The position numbers were made by a program, and so were the translations under genes. A stretch of DNA of 64,000 bases from Marinobacter sp. HL-58 (GTDB lineage: Bacteria; Pseudomonadota; Gammaproteobacteria; Pseudomonadales; Oleiphilaceae): contig NZ_LIHP01000021.1 in the NCBI RefSeq assembly GCF_001314605.1, positions 291,844 to 355,843 on the forward strand, written 5' to 3'. Shown here piece by piece: positions 35,174 to 43,861 of this stretch (within the stretch, counting starts at the first letter, position 1; the number at the start of each line of letters is the position of its first letter). Below the pieces are notes generated by a model. That model ran no database searches. It was not told the DNA's origin and was given only the letters and a program-made list of their open reading frames with translations.

Positions 35174-36280
35174 ATGGACAGAAAAGCCAAAGCCGTCGTC
35201 TGCCGCGAATGGGGCCAACCCGTCCAGGTGGAAACCATCACCGTTGAAGGCCCCAGACGGGATGAAATCACCATCAAGATCGGCGCCTGTGGCGTCTGTC
35301 ACAGCGACCAGTCCGCGACCACCGGCAAAATCCCCTACCCCGCGCCCCTGGTTCTGGGCCATGAAGCCGCCGGCGTCGTCATCGAAGTGGGCGAGGGCGT
35401 CACCGCCTTCCAGGAAGGCGACCACGTGGTCAGCTCCTTCATCTCCATGTGCGGCAAATGCCGCCAGTGCGTTCGCGGCCGTCCGGTGCTCTGCGAGAAC
35501 GCTCGCAAGGCCATGTTTACCCTGCCCGATGGCACCGTGCGCACTAAAGGCGCGGACGGGGAAGACCTCAACGTGTTCGGTGCCTGCGGCGTCATGGCCG
35601 AATACGCCACCATGCACGTGGACAATTGCGTCAAGGTGGACCAGGGCATCCCCATGCAGAACGCCGCCCTGGTGGGCTGCGCCGTGATGACCGGTGTCGG
35701 CGCCGTGTTCAACACCGCGAAGGTCGAACCGGGCTCCCGCACCGCAGTGTTCGGCATTGGTGGCGTGGGGCTGAATGCCATTCAGGGCTGCGTTACCGCC
35801 GGCGCGGAAATGATCGTCGCGGTGGACAACAACGAAAACAAACTCCGGATGGCCCGGGACTTTGGCGCCACCCACACCGTCAACATCAGCGAAGTGGAAG
35901 ACGGTGCCAAGGCGGTGAAGAAACTCACCGGCGGCGTGGACTACGCTTTTGAATGCGTCGGCGCCGGCGCGGTGGTGGAGCAGGCCTACAAGAGCCTGGG
36001 CCGCGGCGGTACCGCCGTGGTGGTGGGCGTCTCGGACCCGAAAGACAAAACCTCCATCACCACCCTGACCCTGCCCGCGGACGAACGGGTGCTGAAGGGC
36101 AGCTGGCTGGGCTCTGCCCGCCCACAGTACGATTTCCCCCGTATCCTGGGGCTCTACAAGGCCGGCAAACTCAAGCTCGACGAGCTGGTCACCCAGACCT
36201 ATTCCATTGATGACGCCCCCCGGGCGTTCGATGATATGTTGGCAGGCAAGAACGCCCGTGGCGTGATTGTGTTCGACTGA
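35174..36280 (+). CDS. Zinc-dependent class III-type alcohol dehydrogenase
   Basis: This 368-residue medium-chain dehydrogenase has the catalytic zinc cysteine in GACGVCHSDQ (~39), GHEAAGVVIEVGEGV with the zinc histidine-glutamate, four structural-zinc cysteines (CGKCRQCVRGRPVLC, ~95-109) and the NAD loop FGIGGVGLNAIQG (~195). It would oxidise a primary alcohol or a hydroxyacyl intermediate to the aldehyde. The aldehyde dehydrogenase gene starts 14 bases downstream, so the pair converts an alcohol to an acid that the ligases can activate. GGGGAG precedes the ATG. Confidence 0.92.
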   Translation: MDRKAKAVVCREWGQPVQVETITVEGPRRDEITIKIGACGVCHSDQSATTGKIPYPAPLVLGHEAAGVVIEVGEGVTAFQEGDHVVSSFISMCGKCRQCVRGRPVLCENARKAMFTLPDGTVRTKGADGEDLNVFGACGVMAEYATMHVDNCVKVDQGIPMQNAALVGCAVMTGVGAVFNTAKVEPGSRTAVFGIGGVGLNAIQGCVTAGAEMIVAVDNNENKLRMARDFGATHTVNISEVEDGAKAVKKLTGGVDYAFECVGAGAVVEQAYKSLGRGGTAVVVGVSDPKDKTSITTLTLPADERVLKGSWLGSARPQYDFPRILGLYKAGKLKLDELVTQTYSIDDAPRAFDDMLAGKNARGVIVFD

Positions 36281-36294
36281 TTCAGGAGAAAACC

Positions 36295-37710
36295 ATGAAA
36301 GATCTCAGCAAGAACTACATCAAAGGTCAGTGGCAGGACTGGACTGGCGACACCATCGACGTCCACGAAGCCGCCACCGGTGACGTCATCGCCAGAGTTC
36401 CCGCGTCTGGCCGGGAAGAGATGGAACAGGCCATCGCCGCTGCGGATGCCGCCTTTGAAAGCTGGTCGGAAAGCACCCTGGAAAAACGCATCCACGTGCT
36501 GGAACAGCTTCATGCCGGCCTGAAAGAGCGGGCCGGTGAGATTGCAGAAACCATCTGCCGCGAAGTGGGCATGCCCATCAAACTGGCCACCGGCATCCAG
36601 GCCGGGCTGCCTGCCACCATTACCAAAAGCTACCTGAAACTGCTGCCGGATTTTCCCTTCACCGAACAGGTGGGCAATTCCGAGGTGCATTACACGCCGG
36701 TGGGTGTCGTGGGCTGCATCACTCCCTGGAACTACCCGCTACACCAGGTGATCCTCAAAGTGGTACCCGCCATCGCCGCCGGCTGCACCGTGGTGCTGAA
36801 GCCGTCGGAAATTGCGCCCCAGAGTGCCTATATACTGGCGGACATACTGGATAAAACAGATTTGCCAAAAGGCGTGTTCAACCTGGTGTGCGGTGAAGGC
36901 GCCACCGTGGGCGATACCCTGATCAAACATCCGTCTGTGAACATGGTGTCCTTCACAGGCTCCACCCGCACCGGCAGCCTGATCGCCCACGCCGCCGCTG
37001 ACGACTTCAAACGCTTCGCCCTGGAAATGGGCGGCAAGTCCGCCTCGGTGATCCTGGCCGACGCGGACCTGGCAAAAGCCGTAAAAGGCACCGTCAACAA
37101 CTGCCTGCTGAACTCGGGCCAGACCTGTACCGCCCTGACCCGGATGCTGGTACCGGCGGACAAACACGACGAAGCCTGTGAACTGGCAGCCTCCGCCGTG
37201 GCAAAGATGACCCCGGGCAACCCGCTGGAAGAAACCACCCGCCTGGGGCCATTGGCCTCCGCCCAGCAGCGTGACAAGGTCATCGATTACATCAGGCTCG
37301 GTATCGAGGAGGGAGCCACCCTGGTGGCCGGCGGCCCGGAATCGCCCGAGGGCTGCGCCCACGGCTACTTCGTCAAGGCCACCGTATTCGGCAACGTCAA
37401 ACCGGACAGCCGCATCGCCCAGGAAGAAATCTTCGGCCCGGTGCTGTGCGTGATTCCCTACGAGGACGAAGCCGAAGCCATCGAGATTGCCAATGGCACC
37501 GCCTATGGCCTCTCCGGCGCTGTTTGGTCCGGTGATGATGCCCACGCCAAAAAAGTGGCAAGCAGGCTGCGTACCGGCCAGGTGTTCGTCAACGGCGGAG
37601 ACTTCAATCCCATGGCGCCGTTTGGCGGATTCGGGCATTCCGGCATCGGCCGAGAATTTGGCAAGTGGGGTTTGGAGGAGTTTCTGGAGGTCCGGTCGTT
37701 GCAGCTGTAG
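36295..37710 (+). CDS. NAD(P)-dependent aldehyde dehydrogenase
   Basis: This 471-residue enzyme has the cofactor region TPWNYPLHQVILKVVPAIAA (~140), VSFTGSTRTGS, the catalytic glutamate in LEMGGKSA (~243) and the nucleophilic cysteine in NSGQTCTALTRML (~278), then EEIFGPVLCVIPYED. The full set of family motifs is intact. It oxidises an aldehyde to an acid and is the partner of the upstream alcohol dehydrogenase (AGGAG 4 bases before the ATG). It closes the operon that started with the fadB-like gene, followed by repeats C4 and B3. Confidence 0.93.
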   Translation: MKDLSKNYIKGQWQDWTGDTIDVHEAATGDVIARVPASGREEMEQAIAAADAAFESWSESTLEKRIHVLEQLHAGLKERAGEIAETICREVGMPIKLATGIQAGLPATITKSYLKLLPDFPFTEQVGNSEVHYTPVGVVGCITPWNYPLHQVILKVVPAIAAGCTVVLKPSEIAPQSAYILADILDKTDLPKGVFNLVCGEGATVGDTLIKHPSVNMVSFTGSTRTGSLIAHAAADDFKRFALEMGGKSASVILADADLAKAVKGTVNNCLLNSGQTCTALTRMLVPADKHDEACELAASAVAKMTPGNPLEETTRLGPLASAQQRDKVIDYIRLGIEEGATLVAGGPESPEGCAHGYFVKATVFGNVKPDSRIAQEEIFGPVLCVIPYEDEAEAIEIANGTAYGLSGAVWSGDDAHAKKVASRLRTGQVFVNGGDFNPMAPFGGFGHSGIGREFGKWGLEEFLEVRSLQL

Positions 37711-37730
37711 GACGGTGGCGGCAAGGGGTT

Positions 37731-37816
37731 GTCGGATTACGCTTCGCTAATCCGACCTACGGGGTGGATGAGACCTCGTGCATGTAGGTCGAATTAGGCG
37801 ATAGCCGTAATCCGAC
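37731..37816. repeat. Family C repeat pair, copy 4
   Basis: A reverse unit (37731-37760) and a slightly diverged forward unit (37784-37816, GTAGGTCGAATTAGGCGATAG...) flank a 23-base spacer, 20 bases after the aldehyde dehydrogenase stop. Confidence 0.88.
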
Positions 37817-37836
37817 AAAAACGCTGAAGTCCGATC

Positions 37837-37932
37837 GGCCACGTGGTGGGGGTACCTTTTCTGCCGGGAAAAAGATGTCTGAGCGCAGCGAGTTATTTTT
37901 CCCAGAAGAAAAGGTACCCCCGCCGCGGGGCC
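37837..37932. repeat. Family B palindromic repeat, copy 3
   Basis: Arms of 24 bases (GGCCACGTGGTGGGGGTACC + TTTT) pair except one A-G mismatch and two T-G wobbles; the centre holds TGAGCGCAGCGAGTTATTTTT. It lies between the convergent aldehyde dehydrogenase and qsdR-like genes. Confidence 0.85.
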
Positions 37933-37962
37933 AGCCCCCGAATTCAACGCCAACACCCAGCG

Positions 37963-38547
37963 TCAGGCCTTGCCCCCAAGCAGAATCCGCACAGCCGTAC
38001 AGGCGTCCTCCAATTCCTCATCCCGGGGTTCCCGCCCGCCGATAATATCGGCATACAGGCAGGACTCCGCCAGCCGCACCATGAAATAGGACAGGCTTTC
38101 CAGGTTCATGGGCGGCTGGATATACCCCGCTGCCACCTGCTCTTCCAAGATTCGGGTATTGGCCTCAACAGTGCGGCTGTGCAGCGTTGACCGGGAGGAC
38201 GTCAGTATTTTCAGGGCGTATTCCGGATCGTCGTGAACAAACCGGCGCAGGGGTTCGGAGTGCAGGAGCACGGAGTTGATATGGCGGAAGACTCCCACCA
38301 CATAATCCACCCCGTGGCCAGAGGTCTGGGCAATGGCGTCCTGGCGCAGTGAGTCGTAGAGCGACCACAGGGTTTCGCCCATCAGCAGGTCTTTGTTACC
38401 GATCCAGCGAAACAGCGTAGCGCGGCCGATGTGGAGCTCCTCGGACAATGAAGCCAGATGAATGCGCTCACCCTTCAGCCAGAGCCGGCGGGCATGGCGG
38501 ACAACGTCCGCAGGTGTCGCTCTGGTTGTACTCACGTCTGCTGTCAC
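37963..38547 (-). CDS. QsdR/TetR-type transcriptional regulator
   Basis: This ~194-residue regulator has an N-terminal TetR-like HTH (about 18-65: LASLSEELHIGRATLFRWIG, then NKDLLMGE) and a C-terminal helical ligand domain with YFMVRLAESCLYADIIGGRE near the end, which is the QsdR-type C-terminus. In actinobacteria QsdR controls a lactonase; elsewhere ligands are unknown. I chose the GTG at 38547, with GAGG 5 bases upstream; an ATG at 38649 would add 34 residues that look unlike the family. It is divergent from msrAB and convergent with the alcohol/aldehyde dehydrogenase operon, so either could be its target. Confidence 0.8.
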   Translation of the reverse strand: MTADVSTTRATPADVVRHARRLWLKGERIHLASLSEELHIGRATLFRWIGNKDLLMGETLWSLYDSLRQDAIAQTSGHGVDYVVGVFRHINSVLLHSEPLRRFVHDDPEYALKILTSSRSTLHSRTVEANTRILEEQVAAGYIQPPMNLESLSYFMVRLAESCLYADIIGGREPRDEELEDACTAVRILLGGKA

Positions 38548-38733
38548 TGGAACCTCACAAGCCGGACTTTCACATCTTATCGACAAAGTTTCGGGCCTGC
38601 CATTGTCCGGGAAATCAGACCATCGGCAGGCCAGGGTGATCTCAACCATACAGGTAATTCGTAGAATCGGGGAACTCCTGTGGTCTCAGCCGTCAAAAAG
38701 GCGACTGGACTGAAAATTGCCCGAGGCAAACCT

Positions 38734-39933
38734 ATGAAACGCTCTCTATTACTGATGGCCACGGCGGCGGCTATGGCATTGACCGGTTTACAGGTTGGTG
38801 CCGCCAATGGACAGGATTCAGAATACGCCCCGGACGATCCGGATCTGGAAGTCGCTACATTTGCAGGCGGATGCTTCTGGTGTGTTGAGGAAGCCTACGA
38901 GGAAAAGGTTCCTGGAGTTGTTGAAGCGGTTTCCGGCTACAGCGGTGGCGAGGAAGAGGACCCTACCTACCAGCAGGTTGCCGGTGGGCAAACCAGCCAT
39001 ACCGAGGCGGTTCAGGTCTACTACGATCCGGACGTCATCACCTACGAAGGCCTGCTGCAGGCTCTCTGGCGCACCGCAAACCCGACCGATGTGAACGGCC
39101 AGTACGTGGACCGTGGCAGTCAGTACCGGCCGGCGATTTTTTACCACAACGAGGAGCAGAAGCGCGCTGCCGAGGCTTCGGTGAAGGAGCTGGAGGAATC
39201 CGGCCGTTATGACGATCCTGTGGCCATCGAGATTGTTCCCTTCGAAGCCTTTTACGATGCCGAGGAATACCACCAGGATTACTACAAAAAGAATCCTGTG
39301 CGCTACAAGGTCTACACCTTCAACTCGGGTCGCTATCAGTTTATCGAGAAAGTCTGGGGTGATGATGAAGAGGTGGACTATTCACAATACCGCCCCCGGG
39401 AAGCGAGCGACTCGGATCAAGCGGGCAGCAGCGATTCCGGTGAGGATATGAGCCGGGCATTTGATCCTGAGACGTTTGAAAAACCGGATGACAAGACTCT
39501 CAGGGAGCGTCTGACCAAAGAGCAATACTACGTCACCCAGGAAGATGGCACGGAGCCCGCTTTCAAAAACGAATACTTTGATAATAAGCGGCCGGGTATC
39601 TATGTCGATGTTGTCTCTGGTGAACCTTTGTTTTCATCCAGGGATCAGTACAAATCCGGGACGGGCTGGCCGAGTTTCACCAAACCCATCAGCCCGGACA
39701 TGGTGGTTGAGAAAGAGGACCGGAAGTTCTTCATGACCCGCACCGAAATCCGCAGCAAGTACGCAGACTCCCATCTGGGACACGTATTCAACGACGGCCC
39801 GGACCCCACTGGTCTGCGCTACTGCATGAACTCGGCGGCACTGAAGTTCATCCCCCTCGAAGACATGGAGAAAGAGGGATACGGCGCACTGATCAGTGAA
39901 GTGGAGGAGGCCGGTCGCACAGCCGCCAACTAG
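38734..39933 (+). CDS. msrAB: Exported methionine sulfoxide reductase MsrA-MsrB fusion
   Basis: This 399-residue protein repairs oxidised methionine in exported proteins. A signal peptide (about 1-26, AAAMALTGLQVGAANG) points to the periplasm. The MsrA domain (about 38-215) has the catalytic GGCFWC motif (Cys at 47). After an acidic linker (SDSDQAGSSDSGEDMS) the MsrB domain (about 250-385) carries SGTGWPSFTKPI and the catalytic cysteine in RYCMNSAALKF. The structural CxxC zinc sites of many MsrB proteins appear absent. I used the ATG at 38734, with GAGG 7 bases upstream. MsrAB fusions of this order are known from Neisseria PilB and other bacteria. Confidence 0.93.
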   Translation: MKRSLLLMATAAAMALTGLQVGAANGQDSEYAPDDPDLEVATFAGGCFWCVEEAYEEKVPGVVEAVSGYSGGEEEDPTYQQVAGGQTSHTEAVQVYYDPDVITYEGLLQALWRTANPTDVNGQYVDRGSQYRPAIFYHNEEQKRAAEASVKELEESGRYDDPVAIEIVPFEAFYDAEEYHQDYYKKNPVRYKVYTFNSGRYQFIEKVWGDDEEVDYSQYRPREASDSDQAGSSDSGEDMSRAFDPETFEKPDDKTLRERLTKEQYYVTQEDGTEPAFKNEYFDNKRPGIYVDVVSGEPLFSSRDQYKSGTGWPSFTKPISPDMVVEKEDRKFFMTRTEIRSKYADSHLGHVFNDGPDPTGLRYCMNSAALKFIPLEDMEKEGYGALISEVEEAGRTAAN

Positions 39934-40664
39934 AGCCAGAGGTCTCCGATGGGGGTCTCTGGTGAAAAGTGGTGCTGAACCTGGGCTATAAGCAACTCCG
40001 CACTGGCCAACGCGTCCACCAGGGCGTTGTGAGGCGGGTAGTGGGGCAAGCCATATCGGAGCCGGCTGTCAGCCAGGCGAATGGACACCGGCTGCTTGCC
40101 CCTGAGTTTCTGCCACCAGTTGAGTCTGCGATTCGGGTGCAAGTGGGCTTCGATAGCCATTGTGTCTATCACCGGAAAACGTATTTCCTCACCTATTCGC
40201 CATCTCAGGGCGACATTCAGGAACGGCCGCTCGATATTGCGGTAGTGCACCACCGGAATGCGTCCGGCAAGGCTGGTGAGAAACTCATCCAGCACTTCGT
40301 CAAGATCCGGAGCCTTGTCAATATCCGTATGGGTGATGCCATGGATCGTGATTGATGTCTGATGCAGTGGCAATTGCGGTTTCACCAGCCAATGCCGTGA
40401 GCCCCCCAGCTTTATGCGGTCGAGGGTGAACGGCACCAGGCCGATGCTGACAATGGAGTGTTTGTCCGGATCCAGGCCCGTGGTCTCGAAATCCACCGCC
40501 ACAAAAGGGACGTCTTTCATGGGGGTATCGGGTGCCACACAGCCTGCCTCGTAAAACGCTTTCAGCCGGTCGTCCCCGGTTTGCCGGGCAAGCTCCCGGA
40601 AGCGTTCCGGCCAGGGCAGGGTTTCCGACTGCACGTTGGTAACCGTTTCCTGATCACCCGACAT
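39930..40664 (-). CDS. DnaQ-like 3'-5' exonuclease
   Basis: This 244-residue DEDDh-type exonuclease has VDFETTGLDPDKHSIVSIGL with the first D and E (~57), the second aspartate in the HTDIDKAPDL region, and the HNALVDA motif (~217) with the conserved histidine and aspartate. It resembles the epsilon subunit of DNA polymerase III but is not dnaQ by context: its start overlaps the stop of the cNMP/CBS/DUF294 gene by 11 bases. That pairing recurs in pseudomonads and relatives. Its function is unknown, perhaps nucleotide or nucleic-acid turnover under signal control. The end overlaps the msrAB stop by four bases on the opposite strand. Confidence 0.88.
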   Translation of the reverse strand: MSGDQETVTNVQSETLPWPERFRELARQTGDDRLKAFYEAGCVAPDTPMKDVPFVAVDFETTGLDPDKHSIVSIGLVPFTLDRIKLGGSRHWLVKPQLPLHQTSITIHGITHTDIDKAPDLDEVLDEFLTSLAGRIPVVHYRNIERPFLNVALRWRIGEEIRFPVIDTMAIEAHLHPNRRLNWWQKLRGKQPVSIRLADSRLRYGLPHYPPHNALVDALASAELLIAQVQHHFSPETPIGDLWL

Positions 40665-42531
40665 TGCGGCCTACCTGCGCGTGGTAACGGAACTTGAGAA
40701 ACTTCTGCGCCTGGCTGACCACCTGGAATGCGTCTTTCAGATGGCTGCGCTCGAAGGGCGACAGATCCTCCGGCCGAACGTTGTTGTCGGGCTCCCGGCC
40801 CGCTTCGATGGCAAGCGCCTGGTGCCGAATCCTGACTATGGCAATGAATTCGAAGGCGTCCCTCAGGTTGTCCACGCCGTCTTCGGGCATCAGCTTGGTT
40901 TGCCCGATGGCCTTGAGACGGTTGAAGGTATTCTGTGCCCGTGAGCCACAGGCCAGGGCATGCACCCTGATCAGATCGGAGACCGGTGCCGTGCCCCGGC
41001 GCTTGAGATTGAAGGTTTTGGCCTGCTTGCCGCTTTCCTCCATCACGAAGGTGCGGAAAAACCCCAGCGGTGGCGTGCGGTTAAGCGCATTGCGTGCGAG
41101 CATGGCCAGGAACCGCTGGCTGTTGCTGGCGCGCTCGGCAATAAAGGTTTTCAGCTCTTCCGTATACTCTGTCTGGCCGAAAATGCCATCCAGGTCAAAG
41201 AAGATGTTGCTGTTCAGCAGTGCCTCGGCTTTCGGGTTGTCGATCCAGTCGGCAAAATACTCCTTCCAGACCTTCAGAGGCTGTCGCCATTTCTGGTTGG
41301 TCGCCATGATATCCCCGGTGCAGTAGGTATATCCGCACTCTGCCAGGCCATCACTGACAAATTTTGCCAGGGCCAGGAAGTATTCGTCATGCTCTGCCGG
41401 GTCGAAACTGTCATCCAGCACCATGGCGTTATCCTGGTCAGTCACCACCAGTTGTTCGTCCCGGGCCATGGAGCCCAGCGCCATGAAACAGTAAGGCACC
41501 GGTGGCGGCCCCAGTTTCTCCTCGCCTAGCTCCAGCAGACGCTGGCTGAAGCTGCGCCCGATACCGGCCATGGCACTGCCGATCATGTGGGAGTTGGCAT
41601 CTTCCCGGACCATGCGCACAAAGGTGTTGGGCACTTCCTGGCTCAGGCGCTTCAGGCCTTTCACATCCTTCTGATGATAGATATTACTCACCAGGTAAAG
41701 GCTGCTCTGGGATTCGTGTTTGACAATATCCGACAGCGCTATCACCCCACGAATCCTGTTGCCCTCCATGACCGGTAAGTGATGGACGTTGTTGTGCAGC
41801 ATGGCCAGCATGGCTTCGAAAATGAATGCATCGCTGCGAGTGGTGATCAGCTCGTCGGTCATGATGTCGCTGACGGGGGTTTCCGAGGGCAGGGCTTCAC
41901 TAAGCGCGCGGGTGCGCAGATCCCGGTCGGTAATGATGCCGGACAGACTGGGCTGATCTCCGCTTTCATCCATCAAAAGCAGTGCCGAAACCCCGTGTTC
42001 TGTCATGATGCGGGCGGCTTCCTGCAGGCGCACGGTGTTGGGGGCTGTGACCGGGGCACGGGAAATCAGCCGGGTTACCCGGGCAGTCATTGGCTGGTTG
42101 GACTTCTCCCGGCGGGAAAGTGCCGATCGCAGCCGGGAGTGATCTTCGGTTTCGACAAAATCGGTGAAATTGTCGTCATTTTCCCAGAGGAACTGGAAAA
42201 TTTCATTTGGAATCAGGTAGATGAGAGAATCTTCGATGGCTTTGGCGGGAAAGCGTACGGTTCTGTTCATCAGCAAGCCAAAATGGCCGAAAATCTCACC
42301 TTCACCCAGGCGATTGTAGAGTTCGCCCGAGCGGCGATAGATCTCGACGGCGCCGCTGCGCACGTAATGCAGGTAGTTATTGCGCTCACCAAGCCTGAGA
42401 ATTTCAGTACCCGCCCGAAAGTAAGCCACCTCAATGCCGGATACGACCCTGTCGAGGTTTTCTTCCGGCATCTCGGCGAATGGCGAGTGCTGCGCCAGGT
42501 GGTTGCGTATCTCGATCAGCTCTGCCTGCAT
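40654..42531 (-). CDS. cNMP-binding / CBS-pair / DUF294 nucleotidyltransferase-like protein
   Basis: This ~625-residue cytoplasmic protein has an N-terminal cyclic-nucleotide-binding domain (about 10-130, with YNRLGEGEIFGHFGLLMNRT), a pair of CBS domains (about 155-275) that usually bind adenylates, a DUF294 nucleotidyltransferase-like domain (ALGSMARDEQLVVTDQDNAM, ~365, the GSxxR...D-D layout of uridylyltransferases) and a DUF294 C-terminal domain. I chose the ATG at 42531, with GGGAG upstream, over a start 47 codons earlier that has no such site. The family is a predicted nucleotide sensor; targets are not known. It is co-transcribed with the DnaQ-like exonuclease. Confidence 0.9.
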   Translation of the reverse strand: MQAELIEIRNHLAQHSPFAEMPEENLDRVVSGIEVAYFRAGTEILRLGERNNYLHYVRSGAVEIYRRSGELYNRLGEGEIFGHFGLLMNRTVRFPAKAIEDSLIYLIPNEIFQFLWENDDNFTDFVETEDHSRLRSALSRREKSNQPMTARVTRLISRAPVTAPNTVRLQEAARIMTEHGVSALLLMDESGDQPSLSGIITDRDLRTRALSEALPSETPVSDIMTDELITTRSDAFIFEAMLAMLHNNVHHLPVMEGNRIRGVIALSDIVKHESQSSLYLVSNIYHQKDVKGLKRLSQEVPNTFVRMVREDANSHMIGSAMAGIGRSFSQRLLELGEEKLGPPPVPYCFMALGSMARDEQLVVTDQDNAMVLDDSFDPAEHDEYFLALAKFVSDGLAECGYTYCTGDIMATNQKWRQPLKVWKEYFADWIDNPKAEALLNSNIFFDLDGIFGQTEYTEELKTFIAERASNSQRFLAMLARNALNRTPPLGFFRTFVMEESGKQAKTFNLKRRGTAPVSDLIRVHALACGSRAQNTFNRLKAIGQTKLMPEDGVDNLRDAFEFIAIVRIRHQALAIEAGREPDNNVRPEDLSPFERSHLKDAFQVVSQAQKFLKFRYHAQVGRNVG

Positions 42532-42716
42532 GAAATCTCCCTGGTTGACCGGCGGGTGAGTCGCTTTCAGGTAGCAATATAGCAGTGAGCATGGGCGAGG
42601 GCCACGAAAGTCCGACTCAGGGGATAACGTAAGTGTTTGCAGTATATTGAATAAGTGTAAACTGCGGCTCATCGTGCCATTTTCCAGTCACATTCACAGA
42701 TCCCGAAGGAGCATTC

Positions 42717-43241
42717 ATGAGCGTTTCTCGGACTCTTGTTTTGGGAGGTATTCGCTCGGGGAAAACCGCGCTGGCGGAGCGATTGGCAACTGAATCTGGC
42801 GGTATGGTGGTCTACGTTGCCACCGCCACGGTGGGCGATGAGGAAATGGCACAGCGGGTGAAGCAACACGTGGAAAGCCGTCCGCATCACTGGGGGCTAG
42901 AGGAAGCACCGATACGGCTTGCCAGCGTTCTTGAAGCCTACGGTAAGGAGGCGGCCCCACCCTTCCTGTTGATCGACTGCATGAGCCTGTGGGTCAGTAA
43001 TTTGCTGTTTGCCGGCGAGGAGACCTTTGGTCGTGAGCGTGATGCGTTCCTGGAGGCATTGCGCAACTATCCCGGCAGTATTGCTATCGTCAGCAACGAA
43101 GTGGGTCTGGGCACCATCGGTATGGACCCGCTTACCCGACGCTTTTGTGACGAACTGGGCTGGCTGAATCAGGATCTGGCAGCCTGCTGCAACCGGGTGG
43201 TGATGAGTGTGGCGGGCTTGCCGCTGACCCTGAAAGAGTGA
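42717..43241 (+). CDS. cobU: Adenosylcobinamide kinase / phosphate guanylyltransferase
   Basis: This 174-residue bifunctional enzyme phosphorylates adenosylcobinamide and adds GMP to give AdoCbi-GDP in nucleotide-loop assembly. It has the P-loop GGIRSGKTALAERLA (~9-17), the HHWGLEEAP stretch with the histidine that is guanylylated in this family, and NEVGLGTIGMDPLTRRFCDELG. In organisms with the aerobic pathway it is named cobP. GAAGGAG lies 6 bases before the ATG. It is convergent and almost abutting with the alpha-ribazole phosphatase gene (43242). The 185-bp gap upstream holds the promoter; I see no riboswitch there. Confidence 0.93.
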   Translation: MSVSRTLVLGGIRSGKTALAERLATESGGMVVYVATATVGDEEMAQRVKQHVESRPHHWGLEEAPIRLASVLEAYGKEAAPPFLLIDCMSLWVSNLLFAGEETFGRERDAFLEALRNYPGSIAIVSNEVGLGTIGMDPLTRRFCDELGWLNQDLAACCNRVVMSVAGLPLTLKE

Positions 43242-43847
43242 TTACCGGCCGTGGTGTTGCAGGCAGCTGAGCACACCATACTCCGATTCATCCACCCGGA
43301 TTCGGCTGCGGCAGGCGTAGGGCACGGCGATGGCGGAGAAGGAACGGCCCAGGGGAATGCCCAGTACCTCCGCGAGGATCATGCGAATCACGCCTCCATG
43401 ACAGACCACCAGTATCCGTTTGCCGGCTGCTTCTTTCTGCCAGTACCGCCAGGCTTCGGTAACCCTGTTATTGAAGTCAGCCAGGGCCTCGCCGCCGGGT
43501 GGCTGGTGCTTTACCGGGTCGCTCCAGAATCCGGTCAGCGCCTCCGGTGTGTTGGCCATGATCTGTTCAGAAGTCTTGCCTTCCCAGTCGCCAAAACCGA
43601 TTTCCTGTAGCCGGGGCTCTTCCTGCAAAGGGAGCTGCCGCTGTCCCGCGAGGGTCCGGGCAAAGTCCCGGCAACGCTCCAACGGCGATGTAATAACAAG
43701 GTCCCAGCTGTCTTCGTCTGATACGGCAGTGTTCATTTGCTGCCAGCCAGTGTCGCTAAGGGGGTCATCCTGGCTGCCGCGAAACATGGGGCCGCCGGCC
43801 GGCTCGCCGTGGCGGATCAGGTCAAAAAAGGTGGTGGTACCGCTCAT
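43242..43847 (-). CDS. cobC: Alpha-ribazole phosphatase-like histidine phosphatase
   Basis: This 201-residue phosphoglycerate-mutase-type phosphatase has the RHG active site (LIRHGEP, ~11) with its second histidine in VVCHGGVIRMI (~149) and the catalytic glutamate in RLQEIGFGDWEG. Among cobalamin genes it is best read as the phosphatase that removes phosphate from alpha-ribazole 5'-phosphate or from cobalamin phosphate at the last step. It begins 14 bases after cobT on the same strand, consistent with a cobT-cobC operon. Symbol follows the Salmonella naming; the aminotransferase at 46143 is called cobC in the Pseudomonas naming. Confidence 0.85.
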   Translation of the reverse strand: MSGTTTFFDLIRHGEPAGGPMFRGSQDDPLSDTGWQQMNTAVSDEDSWDLVITSPLERCRDFARTLAGQRQLPLQEEPRLQEIGFGDWEGKTSEQIMANTPEALTGFWSDPVKHQPPGGEALADFNNRVTEAWRYWQKEAAGKRILVVCHGGVIRMILAEVLGIPLGRSFSAIAVPYACRSRIRVDESEYGVLSCLQHHGR

Positions 43848-43861
43848 GAGAGTCTCCCGGC

